Below, piece after piece: positions 29,791 to 40,509 of a DNA stretch of 64,000 nucleotides. Numbering within the stretch: the first letter of the stretch is position 1; the number at the start of each line of letters is the position of its first letter. The DNA comes from Vairimorpha ceranae. Taxonomy: Eukaryota; Microsporidia; Nosematidae. Location: NCBI RefSeq assembly GCF_000988165.1, contig NW_020169300.1:1-64000 (forward strand), given 5' to 3'. The position numbers and the translations under genes were made by a program. The notes below the pieces were generated by a model. It saw only the letters and a list, made by a program, of their open reading frames with translations, was not told where the DNA came from and did no database searches.

Positions 29791-31203
29791 CTATTTTCCT
29801 CCCAAACAACTTTTGATAATTTCAATACACTCTTCTCTAAGCTCATTATCAAATTTTATTGTTTGATAATTTCTTAAACATTCAACTGTTTCTCCGTTAC
29901 ATGTAATAATTATCCTAATTTTATTAGTAAAATCAAAAATTAGTGTACTGTCTGCCATCACAAAAAGCAGGCCTCCTTTAATTTTTCTAATTTTCATTAT
30001 AAAAGACGGTTTACAATCTGAATATTCAAAATCGTGTAAAAATGTATCTATAAAATAATTAAGTACCCTGTAAGATGGCATTAAATCTTCAGGAATATTT
30101 TCTTTAAAATGTTCCTCTTTCAAAAAAGTTTTTTTACCATCTATTACATCTGTCTGTATAAAAATTACACTATGTTTTGTTAACATTATATTTTTTTTAT
30201 CATTAAAATAAAATCCGCGAATTCCTGATTTTAATACATAACCTATTCCTTTTAATTTACTGACAGGTAAACTAAATAGAACGTAATCTGATTCTACAAC
30301 AGATTCTGTATATTTGTGTGTGACAATATTTTTATAAATTCGCAATAAAAAATGTTCTCTTTTATTTAAAAACTTGTGCTCTTTAATTTCTTCTAGACCT
30401 GGTCTTTCCATTGGATCAAGTGTAAGAATGGAAGATATTAAGTCTATGGCTTCACTTGATAAATCACAATCTTCAGGAAAAATATAATTATTTTTTTTAA
30501 TTTCTTTGTAAATTTCTTCTACATTCTTTTTTTGGAAAGGCGGAACACCAACTAGAAGCGTATAAATGATTACACCAAGTGACCAGATATCTACTTCGTA
30601 TGAATGTCCTCCATCTTTACCAAATAAAATTTCAGGCGCAATGTAATTCGGCGTACCACACATTGTAACTTTTCGCTCACCTTCTTTTATTTTTGCAGAT
30701 AATCCAAAATCACCAATCTTTACATTCATTTTCGAGTCTAAAAACAAATTTCCAAGTTTTAAATCTCTATGTACAACATGAACATCATTGTGTAAATAAA
30801 GTAATCCATTGATAATTTGTTTAACAAAATTAATTACATATTTTTCTTTTAATTTCCCATTACGTTTTAGTAAAGCATCAAGCCCTCCTCGCTCACACAA
30901 TTCCAAAATCATAAAAATGTAATCTTCGTTGCGAAAATGCTTGTACATTTTTACAATATTTGGATGATCGAGCCCTTTGTGTATTTCAATCTCAGATTTT
31001 AGTTTTTCGTGTACTTTTTTGCTTTTTATATCTTTTAATTTAATTATTTTCATAGCATAATTTTCACCATTATCATTTTCTATAAGATAGCATTGAGCAT
31101 AAGCCCCTCTTCCTAATAATTTTTTAAGAGAGTAGTTAGTTTGGTTTTCAGGATCTAATATCTTTGTATTTAATTGAAAATATAATTCAACTTTAGAGGC
31201 CAT
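29791..31203 (-). CDS. Polo-like kinase
   Basis: The kinase domain (about 25-275) carries the glycine loop GRGAYAQCYL (31-40), Lys52, HRDLKLGN with Asp147, DFG at 165-167, and an activation loop VTMCGTPNYIAPE with Thr180 at the position phosphorylated in PLK1. After it, a compact polo-box region is seen. GIGYVLKSGIRGFYFNDKKN with following IMLT is a clear first polo box, and the final ~70 residues (LLFVMADSTLIFDFTN onward) are a shortened second. Such kinases drive mitotic entry, spindle-pole function and exit. At 470 residues it is well below the fungal Cdc5 length, mainly from a lost linker. The start has a TCCC block. It is divergent from the CID gene across 139 bp. Confidence 0.93.
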   Translation of the reverse strand: MASKVELYFQLNTKILDPENQTNYSLKKLLGRGAYAQCYLIENDNGENYAMKIIKLKDIKSKKVHEKLKSEIEIHKGLDHPNIVKMYKHFRNEDYIFMILELCERGGLDALLKRNGKLKEKYVINFVKQIINGLLYLHNDVHVVHRDLKLGNLFLDSKMNVKIGDFGLSAKIKEGERKVTMCGTPNYIAPEILFGKDGGHSYEVDIWSLGVIIYTLLVGVPPFQKKNVEEIYKEIKKNNYIFPEDCDLSSEAIDLISSILTLDPMERPGLEEIKEHKFLNKREHFLLRIYKNIVTHKYTESVVESDYVLFSLPVSKLKGIGYVLKSGIRGFYFNDKKNIMLTKHSVIFIQTDVIDGKKTFLKEEHFKENIPEDLMPSYRVLNYFIDTFLHDFEYSDCKPSFIMKIRKIKGGLLFVMADSTLIFDFTNKIRIIITCNGETVECLRNYQTIKFDNELREECIEIIKSCLGGK

Positions 31204-31342
31204 CTAAGGGATACCTTTTTTGAAAATTTTATTAAAAAAACATTAAAATTTTATTGGTACTCTTTTGATCTAAAAAGTAGAATGTTTTTGAATTTACTAA
31301 TTTTTTCATTTTAAATATTTATTTTGTAATTTTTTAATCCTT

Positions 31343-31720
31343 ATGACTTTCTTTTCAAAAGATTATTTTTTAAAATTATTGAAAGAATTAACAATTGCCG
31401 ATGAACAAATAAAATCTTTAGGAGTGTATGTGATTTCATTTAAAGAGGAATATGATAATATTTTAGAAGCTTATTCTTTTCTGTACAAGGATTCTAGTAT
31501 ACATCATAAACTTGTTTTGCTATATTTAGCAAATCAAATATTGCAGAGTGTTAAAGGCAATGATGATAGCATTTCTGGTTTGCAAAACGGGTTTAAAAAG
31601 TTTATTATTGAAAACTTTTTTAAGTCTAAGAGGGAAGCTTTGCCATATAGTACTATTTGTGAGAAATTTAATGATTTGGAAAGAGTCTGGAAAGAGAGAG
31701 GTGTTGTAAAATTGCAATAA
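31343..31720 (+). CDS. CTD-interacting domain (CID) protein, Rtt103/Pcf11-like
   Basis: All 125 residues form a CID, the helical domain that binds the phosphorylated C-terminal repeat of RNA polymerase II. The central LVLLYLANQILQSVKG matches the conserved L-x-L-x-Y-L-x-N-D-I-L-Q-x-S/N-K helix, with Asn kept and the following Asp replaced by Gln. FNDLERVWKERGVV near the end matches the L-x-x-I-W-x-E-R-x-V/I-x motif. The domain stands alone, while Rtt103, Nrd1 and Pcf11 carry further domains, so it may be a minimal transcription-termination factor. Only a CC pair precedes the ATG. It shares a 139-bp divergent promoter with the Polo kinase. Confidence 0.82.
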   Translation: MTFFSKDYFLKLLKELTIADEQIKSLGVYVISFKEEYDNILEAYSFLYKDSSIHHKLVLLYLANQILQSVKGNDDSISGLQNGFKKFIIENFFKSKREALPYSTICEKFNDLERVWKERGVVKLQ

Positions 31721-33092
31721 AAGTTTTGTTAAAAATTTTAAGTTCATGAAATTTCTGACTACTTACATTTAAAGTTTTTTATTTATTTAAAAAGTTCAGC
31801 ATCTAACAAAATTAAATTATTTTTTAAGTACTATTTTAGTAGTGTTTGAACTGATTTATACTTTAATTATGTATATTGCATTAACTACTGTATTTAATAC
31901 ATAAATTTTCTAAAACAGATATACTTTATTTTATTTATTAGATAATTAACAAAGTAACAGTTTTTTAGTGCATTTTTTTCATCAATTTCGTTCAACATAA
32001 ATTTTTGTTCAAAAACATTTACGATCTTTTTTTGTTCTGTTTCTAAGCAGAATGTTTATTTATGCCCGTTCTATAACTTCAATAGTATTAGTATGTACAT
32101 TTTATTTTTTATTTCCACATTCTTTGCTATGATTAACTGTTTTATAAGCAAAAAAAATGTTCTTTAATTAACTACGTGCTTTTCATCAATCAGAATAAAC
32201 AATGACATATAAATTACTTTAAACTTTTGAATTTTACAATATTCTCTTTTTAACAGTAATTTAAAATTATCTTTTTTTTTTACACTACCAAAAATCTATA
32301 TTCTTTTAAAGTAATTTCCTTTGTGTACATTATTTGTTTAATTTTCTCTTACCTATTTTAATAACGTTGCATATTCCTCCAAACTAAAAAATACAAAGTA
32401 AATAGCATAAATAAAGATACTAAACATATAAATAATATCCTTCCCTTATTCATTGAGAATCCGATTATATATGTATAAATTTGTATGAAATATTATTAAG
32501 CAACTAAAAATTTAAATACTGTGCTCAATAAAAAGGTTTTCAAATAAAAAAAAATATTTTTACAAATTTTAATTCAAAAGGATATTTTAGACTGAAGCCT
32601 TATGATATTTTTTTATATTATTTTATCATTATTAAGTATTATAAATAGTGTTTAAAACGATCTATAAACAGTAAAGCACTTTTGTATCTAAAATACAGCT
32701 AGCTAAATTTTTGTATGTTTATGATTTCATAAATGAACTAGCTTAACTTGACATAAATATCTTTATTTTTTTACAAATTATTTCTCAATCGATGTAAAAA
32801 AGGCTTTTTACATTTCATGTACTTTTGCGTCATATTTTTATTAATAGCATCGAAATGATGTTTTTTTGCAATCTTTTTTTGTGTGCAAAATTTTAAAAAT
32901 AAGGAAATAAAGAAGGGGCAATTAAATTTTTGTAATTTTGAGGTTCAATATTTGAAAAGTTTTATATGGACAAATCTTACAGAAAGATTTAATTTATATA
33001 ATTTATTTAAGTAAATAATAAATATTTAGATATTTATATTTTTATTATGAAAAATTAGAATAAATTTTTCTATTTTTTAAGTTTTATCCCTT
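31721..33092. other. Intergenic, mostly featureless
   Basis: About 1.37 kb of AT-rich DNA. The only item that stands out is a 31-codon minus-strand frame at 32358-32453, listed separately. A TCCC start block for the next gene lies at 33086-33090. Confidence 0.5.
32358..32453 (-). CDS. Possible 31-aa single-membrane-segment microprotein
   Basis: This small frame encodes MNKG, one hydrophobic segment (residues 5-24: RILFICLVSLFMLFTLYFLV), then WRNMQRY and a stop. A lone tail-anchored-like segment with positive flanks is the design of tiny membrane subunits of larger complexes. There is no C-rich block before the ATG, and chance frames of this length are expected in AT-rich DNA, so the evidence is weak. 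Confidence 0.2.
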   Translation of the reverse strand: MNKGRILFICLVSLFMLFTLYFLVWRNMQRY

Positions 33093-33974
33093 ATGTCAAA
33101 CTTTTACGAACTTAAACACGAAACAATTGTAGATGTTCATAGGGCACAAACACGAACTTTTAACGAAATGATGGAAAATATAAAATTAGACATAATTAAG
33201 AAAGAACATCTTGTTTTAGAATTCGATCTAGTTGGTGTAGATTGCTCTGTTGCTAATGCATTGAGACGAATATTGATTAATGAAATTCCTACATTTGCAA
33301 TCGAAAATGTTTTTATTTTTGATAATACAAGTGTTCTTCCTGATGAATTTTTAGCTCATCGTCTTGGTCTTATTCCTCTTGATATCTGTCCAGATTTAGA
33401 AGTAGGAGATTTCCATTTTGAATTAAAGAAGACTAATACCAGTTCTGAAGTTATGACAGTTACTTCTAATGACATTAAATATATTAAAAAAGATGGGCAA
33501 CCAGATATAGAAATATCTAAGGACATTCCTATTGCTAAACTAGCACCTAAACAAGCTTTAATAATTGAAATGGTTGCGTGCAAAAATGTTGGTCGTGTGC
33601 ATGCAAAGTGGAGCCCCGTTTGCACTGCTGCGTATCGCCTTATGCCGATTATTAAGATTGAAGATTTTTATGATGAAGAAGCAGAGAAGTTACAAAAATG
33701 TTTTAGCCCTGGTGTCATATCTTTAGTAAAAGAAGGAGAAAGTTATAAAGCTATTGTATCTGAGCCTAGAAAAGATACAGTTAGTAGAGAAGTTTTTAGA
33801 CATAAAGAATTTGAAAATAAGGTATTTTTAGGTAGAAAGAATGACCATTTTATTTTTACTGTTGAAAGTCTAGTTCTTGACCCAATATATCTTGTAAAAA
33901 AAGCCTTACAAATTATAAATAAAAAATTAGACCATTTAAAAGGAGAATTGCGTGAATTTCAAAACACCAATTAA
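33093..33974 (+). CDS. RPC40: RNA polymerase I and III subunit RPAC1 (AC40)
   Basis: A 293-residue alpha-like polymerase subunit. Its dimerisation domain is split around an insert domain. CSVANALRRILINEIPTFAIE (about 51-71) is the RPB3/alpha motif, and HRLGLIPL follows. HAKWSPVCTAAYR is the A-K-W-S-P-V-x-T-A motif diagnostic of the AC40/RPAC1 and RPB3 group. AC40 rather than RPB3 is suggested by the FNEMMENIKLDI lead-in and the absence of the cysteine zinc site that RPB3 carries. With AC19 it forms the assembly platform of polymerases I and III. It is some 40 residues shorter than the yeast protein. A TCCC block lies three bases before the ATG. Confidence 0.92.
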   Translation: MSNFYELKHETIVDVHRAQTRTFNEMMENIKLDIIKKEHLVLEFDLVGVDCSVANALRRILINEIPTFAIENVFIFDNTSVLPDEFLAHRLGLIPLDICPDLEVGDFHFELKKTNTSSEVMTVTSNDIKYIKKDGQPDIEISKDIPIAKLAPKQALIIEMVACKNVGRVHAKWSPVCTAAYRLMPIIKIEDFYDEEAEKLQKCFSPGVISLVKEGESYKAIVSEPRKDTVSREVFRHKEFENKVFLGRKNDHFIFTVESLVLDPIYLVKKALQIINKKLDHLKGELREFQNTN

Positions 33975-34538
33975 AGTATATTTAAGTTATATTTATTAAT
34001 TTATGTTTTTTTAATTGCATATGACCTTTTTGTTTTTTTAAAAAAGCTACAATCAACTTATTTTTAAATTAATAATAAAACTTCTAATTTAATTATATTA
34101 ATTGACTAAATCTTTTATATCAATAAATTACAATTATGTGATAAATCAATTAGTTATTAAAAAGTATTGTTTAAAAAAAATATCGCTCTATAAGTCATTA
34201 ATAAAAGTAATATATAACAATTATATTTTATCAAATGTTATGTTCTGTAATTAAGATTAATATTAAAATTGATTTAAGAAAGGAGCGATAAAATTAAAAA
34301 CACTTTAGATATAATTGATCTTATTATAAATGTATTTAAAGCTAAAGTTGTACTTATTGATCAAAAATAATACTGTAATAATAATAAATTAATATAAATA
34401 AATTAATGACATTTAAAAAAAATTAATATTTATTTACAGACATTCTTGTTTAGATAAAAATAATATAAACAAACAAATGGCTTTTTTATTTTAATTAAAT
34501 TTTGTATTATAAAAAATTGATAAAAAAGGGTAAGCAAA
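33975..34538. other. Intergenic, nothing recognised
   Basis: About 560 bp of AT-rich DNA. A GGG triplet, not a CCC block, lies about ten bases before the next ATG. Confidence 0.5.
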
Positions 34539-35600
34539 ATGCATTTTGAAGAATCTTATCCATTAAATAATAAAAGTCTACAAAAATATAGCAATAAAGA
34601 AATTAGGTGTGTTTTTGTAAAAGAAAAAAATTATTTTGACAGAATGAGGGAAGTTGTATATTTTTTTTTAGCTTGTTTATCTTTACTGTTTATTGGAGGT
34701 CTTTATTCTGTTATTAAATCTTTTACAACTCAGAAAGAAAATCAAATTGATTTGTTTCTTCCTGTGACTGCTGATGTTTTTAAAAATGAAGAATATTTTG
34801 GTAAAGATCAATTGTTTGAAGAAACAATTTCTGATATGACAAAAATTATTAAGCTTACAGAAACTAAATCTGAAAAAGAACTTAAAACGTATGTTAAAGC
34901 ATCTTCTAGGAATTATTTACTTAGTGGTCCAGCAGGTACAGGGAAAACGCAATTTGTTAAATGTTTGATTTACAAACTTGACAGGCATTTGGCAGAAATT
35001 TACCAAAATTTGTCAAAAAATTATGTACGTGCGTTTTTTATAACGCCAAGTTCGCTTGAAGATAAATATATTGGCGAAACAGAAAAAAAAATTAAAGAAC
35101 TTTTTAATATTGCTAGAGATGGTAAGGATTGTATGGCAACTATTTTGTTTTTAGATGAAATTGATGGGTATTTTGGTACAAGAACACACAATGAACATCA
35201 GCACTATACAAAAAGTAAAACAGAATTTTTAAATTTTATGAGTGGAATTAATGAGAATTTAATGAGTAACGTTTTTATATTCGGGGCTACGAATCTTATA
35301 AAAAATATTGATAGTGCATTTATTAGGCGAATGGGTTCCCAAATTGAATTTTCTTTGCCTGATCAAGTTGAATTAACTTGGATGATAGAAAAGATTACAA
35401 ATTCTTGGCCTAAAGTGAAAGGATCTAATTCTGATCTATTAATTAAAGAATGCGCTATAATACTTTCTAGACATAAATGTACTCAAGCTTATGTTACAGA
35501 ACTTCTTGCAAGGATCAGACTTAAATTCTGCGATACTTTAGCTGATAATCCTTCAATTGATCTTATTAGAGAGTTTTATGACATTGTTCGAAGATTGTAA
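34539..35600 (+). CDS. Membrane-anchored AAA ATPase, Msp1/ATAD1-like
   Basis: One membrane segment (about 38-60) precedes a single AAA domain. Walker A is GPAGTGKT (130-137), pore-loop region SSLEDKYIGE (171-180), Walker B LFLDEID (203-209), sensor-1 segment FGATN, and AFIRRMG supplies the arginine-finger pair. An N-terminal anchor, one AAA ring domain and the D-K-Y/W-x-G-E pore loop fit Msp1/ATAD1. That enzyme pulls mislocalised tail-anchored proteins out of the outer membrane of mitochondria (here it would be mitosomes) or from other organelle membranes. Length of 353 is close to the family's 360. Other meiotic-clade AAA proteins are the alternative. The usual CCC block before the ATG is absent. 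Confidence 0.72.
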   Translation: MHFEESYPLNNKSLQKYSNKEIRCVFVKEKNYFDRMREVVYFFLACLSLLFIGGLYSVIKSFTTQKENQIDLFLPVTADVFKNEEYFGKDQLFEETISDMTKIIKLTETKSEKELKTYVKASSRNYLLSGPAGTGKTQFVKCLIYKLDRHLAEIYQNLSKNYVRAFFITPSSLEDKYIGETEKKIKELFNIARDGKDCMATILFLDEIDGYFGTRTHNEHQHYTKSKTEFLNFMSGINENLMSNVFIFGATNLIKNIDSAFIRRMGSQIEFSLPDQVELTWMIEKITNSWPKVKGSNSDLLIKECAIILSRHKCTQAYVTELLARIRLKFCDTLADNPSIDLIREFYDIVRRL

Positions 35601-35749
35601 TGCGGAAATTTACCGCACTTTCAATGGATTTTTTATATTAAATTTTAATAAACTTTTTGATGCTTAATTGATTTTTAATTTATTTTTTTGAAAAAAGTAT
35701 GTAAGAGATATTTATTCTTATTTGTAAAATTTTATTATAACAATGAATG

Positions 35750-36547
35750 TTAAAACTTTAATGCACACAGAATTAGAAAGAATGTATTTAACAGAGACAG
35801 AATCTCAAATATAAAACTTAACAGCTGTTTATACTGCTCTTTATAAATTACAACATACACAATATAATAAATGCTAAAGCAGCTAAATATTGTATTAACA
35901 ATACAGAAAGCAAGTATAGTTTTTTTTAAGTTATTTATATATTTTCTAAATGCCTCGACAATTAATAAAACTGGCAATTTTACAAACGAATAAATCGCGT
36001 AGAAATCGGTAGAAAATGTTTGTAGAGTTGAAATGATGCGCAACCCCAAGAAAACTTTAGTGGCATTTGTAATGGCGTAAACTAATTGTAAAAGAACAAA
36101 ATAAAATATAACGTCGGGGTCTAAACTTACTTGTTTGTTGTACCTCGTATAAATTAAACTATGCTCAAGGCGTGCGAGGTAACCTATTAACATCCACGCG
36201 ACAAACGAAAGAGCGAAATAAACTATAAAAATCGAATTGAATCCAAATTGGGCTGCCAAAAGCAACCAAATTATTAAATCTATTAATTTAACTATTAATA
36301 CTTGGAACACGTTATTTATATCTTTGGTGAAAAAAAAATTTGATACATACGAAATTTCTAGAAGAGTTATTAGTTTTGTGTATAAGACTTGGTATCTGTA
36401 TGTTGCTAGTTCAATATCTGTTTGAGGAGATTTCTCAAAGCTTTTTAAAACATAAAGCGAAAGAATCATCTCCATAATTATATTCGCTATGGCATAAAAT
36501 ATGTATAAATACAATATACAGGTTTTTAATTTTATTTTAATATTCAT
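35750..36547 (-). CDS. Multi-pass membrane protein, local family member 1
   Basis: The 265-residue protein has about seven or eight hydrophobic segments and almost no soluble part. It is a clear paralogue of the proteins at 37686-38507 and, more distantly, 40510-41310. Members 1 and 2 align nearly without gaps. They share YxKLxxLLEhxxxxNF/I (about 57-72) and the polar loop HSLIYTRYNKQVSLDPDVI (129-147), in which R/K-Y-N-x-Q-x-S-x-D-P-D is the best-kept motif. I recognise no known transporter or receptor family, so it is probably restricted to this lineage. A TCCC block lies six bases before the ATG. Confidence 0.75.
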   Translation of the reverse strand: MNIKIKLKTCILYLYIFYAIANIIMEMILSLYVLKSFEKSPQTDIELATYRYQVLYTKLITLLEISYVSNFFFTKDINNVFQVLIVKLIDLIIWLLLAAQFGFNSIFIVYFALSFVAWMLIGYLARLEHSLIYTRYNKQVSLDPDVIFYFVLLQLVYAITNATKVFLGLRIISTLQTFSTDFYAIYSFVKLPVLLIVEAFRKYINNLKKTILAFCIVNTIFSCFSIYYIVYVVIYKEQYKQLLSFIFEILSLLNTFFLILCALKF

Positions 36548-37685
36548 TATAAGGGATTAAAAATTTAATTTATATAAATTAAAAAAAGATCTTTTATCTA
36601 TCAATATAAAGAATGTTTACATAACAGTTCAAACTTTACTTATTTTGTAAATAGACACATAAAATGATTCATATTAAAATAAACAAAAAAACATTTAATT
36701 AATTTAGATGTAAAAAAGAAACTTTAAAAAACATCTTGTTTTGATTAAATTTAAAGCTTTTAATTTATTTTCGTCCTTCTTAATCATCCACGCATTTCTA
36801 TTAAACAAAATATTAATTAATATAAATAATGTTATAATTTTATTTGGGTGTATGAGTGATATGAGTTTTGCATTCTTATAAACAATTGATTTTTAAACAA
36901 TATATTTTTATTTAAGAAGTATTGTATGGTGATAAATAAATTTAAAAAAAATATTACATGCTCATAATTTGATAAATGAAAATAATTTAAATCGAAATAT
37001 CTTTGTTTGATTAACGAATGACTTATTAAATGATTTTTTATTTTTATATTAGAATACTTAGGACAATACAAAATTTAGAATACACAATTTTAAGCAAATT
37101 TTAGGTATGCTAGACAAAAAGATATAATTTACATAATTTGACTTTGTTGTAAACGTATACATTCTCAAATTACTTCTTATATTTTTAATTTGACAAAGCG
37201 TAATCATCAAATCTAAATATTTAAAAATAAGATTAATGTAATATTTATATAACATTTTAAATATTTTTAAAAATATCGAATATAAAAAATAGTCTATTAA
37301 AACCTTATGAACAAAAACCTCTTTTAAATTACAAGAGAGTGATTAAGAAAAATATAATTTATTATTTGAGATTTTAAAAATTACAAACTGCGACATTCAA
37401 GAACCAATATAATAGTAAAACTTGTTTTCTGAAGCGCATTTTTCACAGTTGAATGTGTCTGAAAAAAATTTAACAATATTTATATTTAAGCAGATTACAA
37501 GATTTAGTAGCTTAAAAAATTTTGGTTGAAAAATATTAATTTTAATCATATTTTAATTTATAAAAGAAACAAATTTTAAACTTTTTGTAAAACTAGAATT
37601 AAATTTATAAAAATTTTATCAAACTAGTTAACGTTGGAATATAAAAAAATTATTTACATTTAATTTACAAAATTGAGCACACTTT
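36548..37685. other. Intergenic, nothing recognised
   Basis: About 1.1 kb between two membrane-protein paralogues. Two short minus-strand frames (36832-37071 and 37058-37255) show no start block or protein-like composition. Confidence 0.5.
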
Positions 37686-38507
37686 TTAAATTCTAGACAG
37701 TCCTTTTCTTTTACTAATAAATAAATAAATCATACATAATACCATATCAGTAAGTGTTAACCATTCTATTAAAAAAGAAACTAATTTTTGAAAAAATATT
37801 TTTTGTATAAGCACATAAGATATATAGAAAATCCCAAATATATTAATAATCAATAAGAGTACTGTTAATATTAAAATTTTCATAAAATTTCTTGGTTCAC
37901 GCCTTGTAAAAACATCATATCCTAGTAAACATATAAATTTTACCATTGTATATATAAAGTTAAGATTTACATCTTTAAAAAGTGTTTGGAACAGAATACG
38001 CAAGGTTAAAAATATTCTTATGGCATTTAAAAGTGCGGTTATAATTTGATTAATAATATGTAAAGTTATAATATCCGGATCCATGCTTATCTGATGATTA
38101 TATTTTCTATAAATTATACTATGGGCGTGTTCCGTTATAAACCCTAATAATATAAATTGAGATACAGAGCATATTGCAAAACATATATATTCGGATCCAA
38201 AATAATATCTGATAGCTAAAAAAAGCCATATTGATATTCTTATAAGCTTAATAACTATTATCTGATAAATTGAATTTTTAGTTTTTGCAAAAATGAAATT
38301 TGTAAGAAAAAATACTTCTAACAGTTGAAGTAATTTTGGGTATAAGACTTCATAAATAAGGTAAGCGGGGATACTAGAGGAGTTGTTTGATTTGAAAAAA
38401 TCTTCTAAAATTTGTTTTGTCAAAAAAACTTCTAGTACTAAATTTACAACATACAGAACACTGTAAAGTGCAATTATCGAATTAAATGAAATTGAAAACT
38501 TATTCAT
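37686..38507 (-). CDS. Multi-pass membrane protein, local family member 2
   Basis: A 273-residue, seven- or eight-segment protein. It is the closest relative of the product at 35750-36547. The alignment holds from the first segment to the end, including LYPKLLQLLEVFFLTNF (about 55-71), IKLIRISIWLFLAIR (86-100) and the loop HSIIYRKYNHQISMDPDII (129-147). The conserved loop lies between segments four and five and is the only strongly polar conserved stretch, so it is the likeliest functional site. Substrate or partner is unknown. An ACCCC block touches the ATG. Confidence 0.75.
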   Translation of the reverse strand: MNKFSISFNSIIALYSVLYVVNLVLEVFLTKQILEDFFKSNNSSSIPAYLIYEVLYPKLLQLLEVFFLTNFIFAKTKNSIYQIIVIKLIRISIWLFLAIRYYFGSEYICFAICSVSQFILLGFITEHAHSIIYRKYNHQISMDPDIITLHIINQIITALLNAIRIFLTLRILFQTLFKDVNLNFIYTMVKFICLLGYDVFTRREPRNFMKILILTVLLLIINIFGIFYISYVLIQKIFFQKLVSFLIEWLTLTDMVLCMIYLFISKRKGLSRI

Positions 38508-40112
38508 GGGGTTAATTTAAAAAAAATAATATATAAAAAAATATAAACGTTTAAATTTGAAATTTGTTAAATGCAAAAATTAATATTGATTTGTTTTTTT
38601 GTTGTGCAATGTCGATGATTACTTTCGTCACTTTAAATGCAAACAAAAAATAAATTAAAACTTAAAAAACGAAAAATAAATATATTTAAAGATAAACAAA
38701 GATTTAGACTTTTTATAACAGGAATTAAAACAAAAAAGAATAATTTTATGCTTATAACTACCATAACCTAAAATTTAATAATGTATAAAAAATATCATTA
38801 TTATACTATTCTAATATCCAAAATTAGTTATTTTTGATCTTTAATGTTAGTTTCATGCAATTTTTATAATAAATGATTTATATCATACAATCTTTTTAAA
38901 ACTTTTATTCGAAATTAAATTGCACCTTGTTATATACGTAAAAATTTAAAGCCTTTTGTCAACATTTTTAGTTTCAATTTTTCCACATTAAATTCATAAA
39001 TTGTATACATAACGGTGTATTAAGCTATTTGTCACGAATATTTGACATATATTAATGTTGTATAGATAGATTAGTGTTTCATAACTTGATAAATTGGCTT
39101 TAAGTATAAATTAAATACAAGTAGTCGTTAAAATAATATATTTGTAATTAAATTGTTTATAAGTATTTTATTAAATAATTTATTTTTATAATTTTTGATG
39201 AACTTTTTGCCTTATATATGTTTGATTTTGCAAAAATAAAATTAATATATTTTATGGCATGAAATATCCATTTAAATGCACAGTTAAAGATAAACTCTTT
39301 TAGAATTAGTTTATTAATCAGTTAAATTTTTTTAATATTAAAATAACCTTCTTAGTATTTGTCTTACTGTACTCTTTTATAAAGTTCGAGATAAAATTTA
39401 AATTTTAAAAAAAGATTTTTTCGACATGTGGTATCTAATTGGTTAAAAAACATTTTTTAGATTCTTTTTTAATAATGTAATAAAAATATACTAAAAATTA
39501 AACTTTTAATTTTAAATCAATTTCATAAATTGTTATTGTTAATATTCTATTTATTTATATGATAATTTTCCCTAATTTTTGGAAATAAGCAAATAAGGAA
39601 AGAAACAACCCTTTGAAAATAAAAGTTATTTCTTTTTCTTTTACATCATATGCTTTTTATATATAAAATATTTTTAAGATTCTGTGTCGCAAAAATATCT
39701 ACATTTTTATAATGATTTACTATGTAATTTCGTAAATATAATGCAATTTTTTTAAAAGATTAGATTAAAAATTTATTTTTTATTTTTAATATAATTGAAT
39801 CCACAAAAAAATAAGAGAATGTACTTACGTATTGTGTACATTTATACTTTTGCTTGTACTTTTGAAAAAAATTTACTTGAGCTAAATTATTTTTACAAAA
39901 AGAATTAAGTATTATGAGTTTTGCCTGTTTTGTTATTGGAAATAAATGTCATTAAAGTGTCAGTACATTTAATTTATAATAAAACTAGTAAATAGCTATT
40001 AATATACACAAAAACATCAAGAGTTTTTTTTAAAAAAAATATATTGTAATACTTTATTACATGTTTATCAATATAATATAAATTTTAAAGTTTGTAAATT
40101 TGTGAATACTTA
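38508..40112. other. Intergenic, nothing recognised
   Basis: About 1.6 kb of AT-rich DNA. Two C-rich triplets (near 39570 and 39608) are not followed by a usable ATG. No RNA gene or repeat recognised. Confidence 0.5.
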
Positions 40113-40397
40113 ATGTCAGCCGACGATAAGGCACGCAATAAAACTGATAATCAAAAGTCAGGAACAGTTAAAAAACTGGTCAGCCGGCTTGGATACCAGC
40201 CAAAACATTTTAAAGTATTCAGCAGGAAAAGAATGATTTTGAGTAATCAAAAAAATACTAATCCTGGAAAAAGAAGTGCAAAAAAATATTATTTAGCTAT
40301 TTCATATTATTTTTATCTAAATCAAATCTATTTAAGTCAAACTTTTACAACCCAGAATAAAAAAAGCAACAATAAAGTAAAAGAAGCTATAACTTGA
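40113..40397 (+). CDS. Doubtful small basic ORF, 94 aa
   Basis: The frame encodes a strongly basic protein: MSADDKARNKTDNQKSG, then VKKLVSRLGYQPKHFKVF, then lysine-rich sequence. The first 45 codons use GC-bearing codons (GCC, GAC, CGC, CTG, GTC, CGG, CAG) far more than any neighbour, which makes this patch stand out. The later part drifts to the usual AT-rich look. There is no C-rich start block and I recognise no family. It could be a recently acquired fragment, part of a mobile element, or a chance frame over an RNA gene. Confidence 0.3.
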   Translation: MSADDKARNKTDNQKSGTVKKLVSRLGYQPKHFKVFSRKRMILSNQKNTNPGKRSAKKYYLAISYYFYLNQIYLSQTFTTQNKKSNNKVKEAIT

Positions 40398-40509
40398 CTA
40401 AAAAGAAATAATTACAAACAAACAATATTAGTTATAATGATTTATTCACTCCTGCTCATACTATAATATTTATTTATTTTTTGTTTCAAAATTTAGTAGC
40501 TAAATTAAA

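Noticed and set aside
36832..37255. Two short minus-strand frames between membrane paralogues
   Set aside because: No start blocks and no similarity to the neighbouring family.
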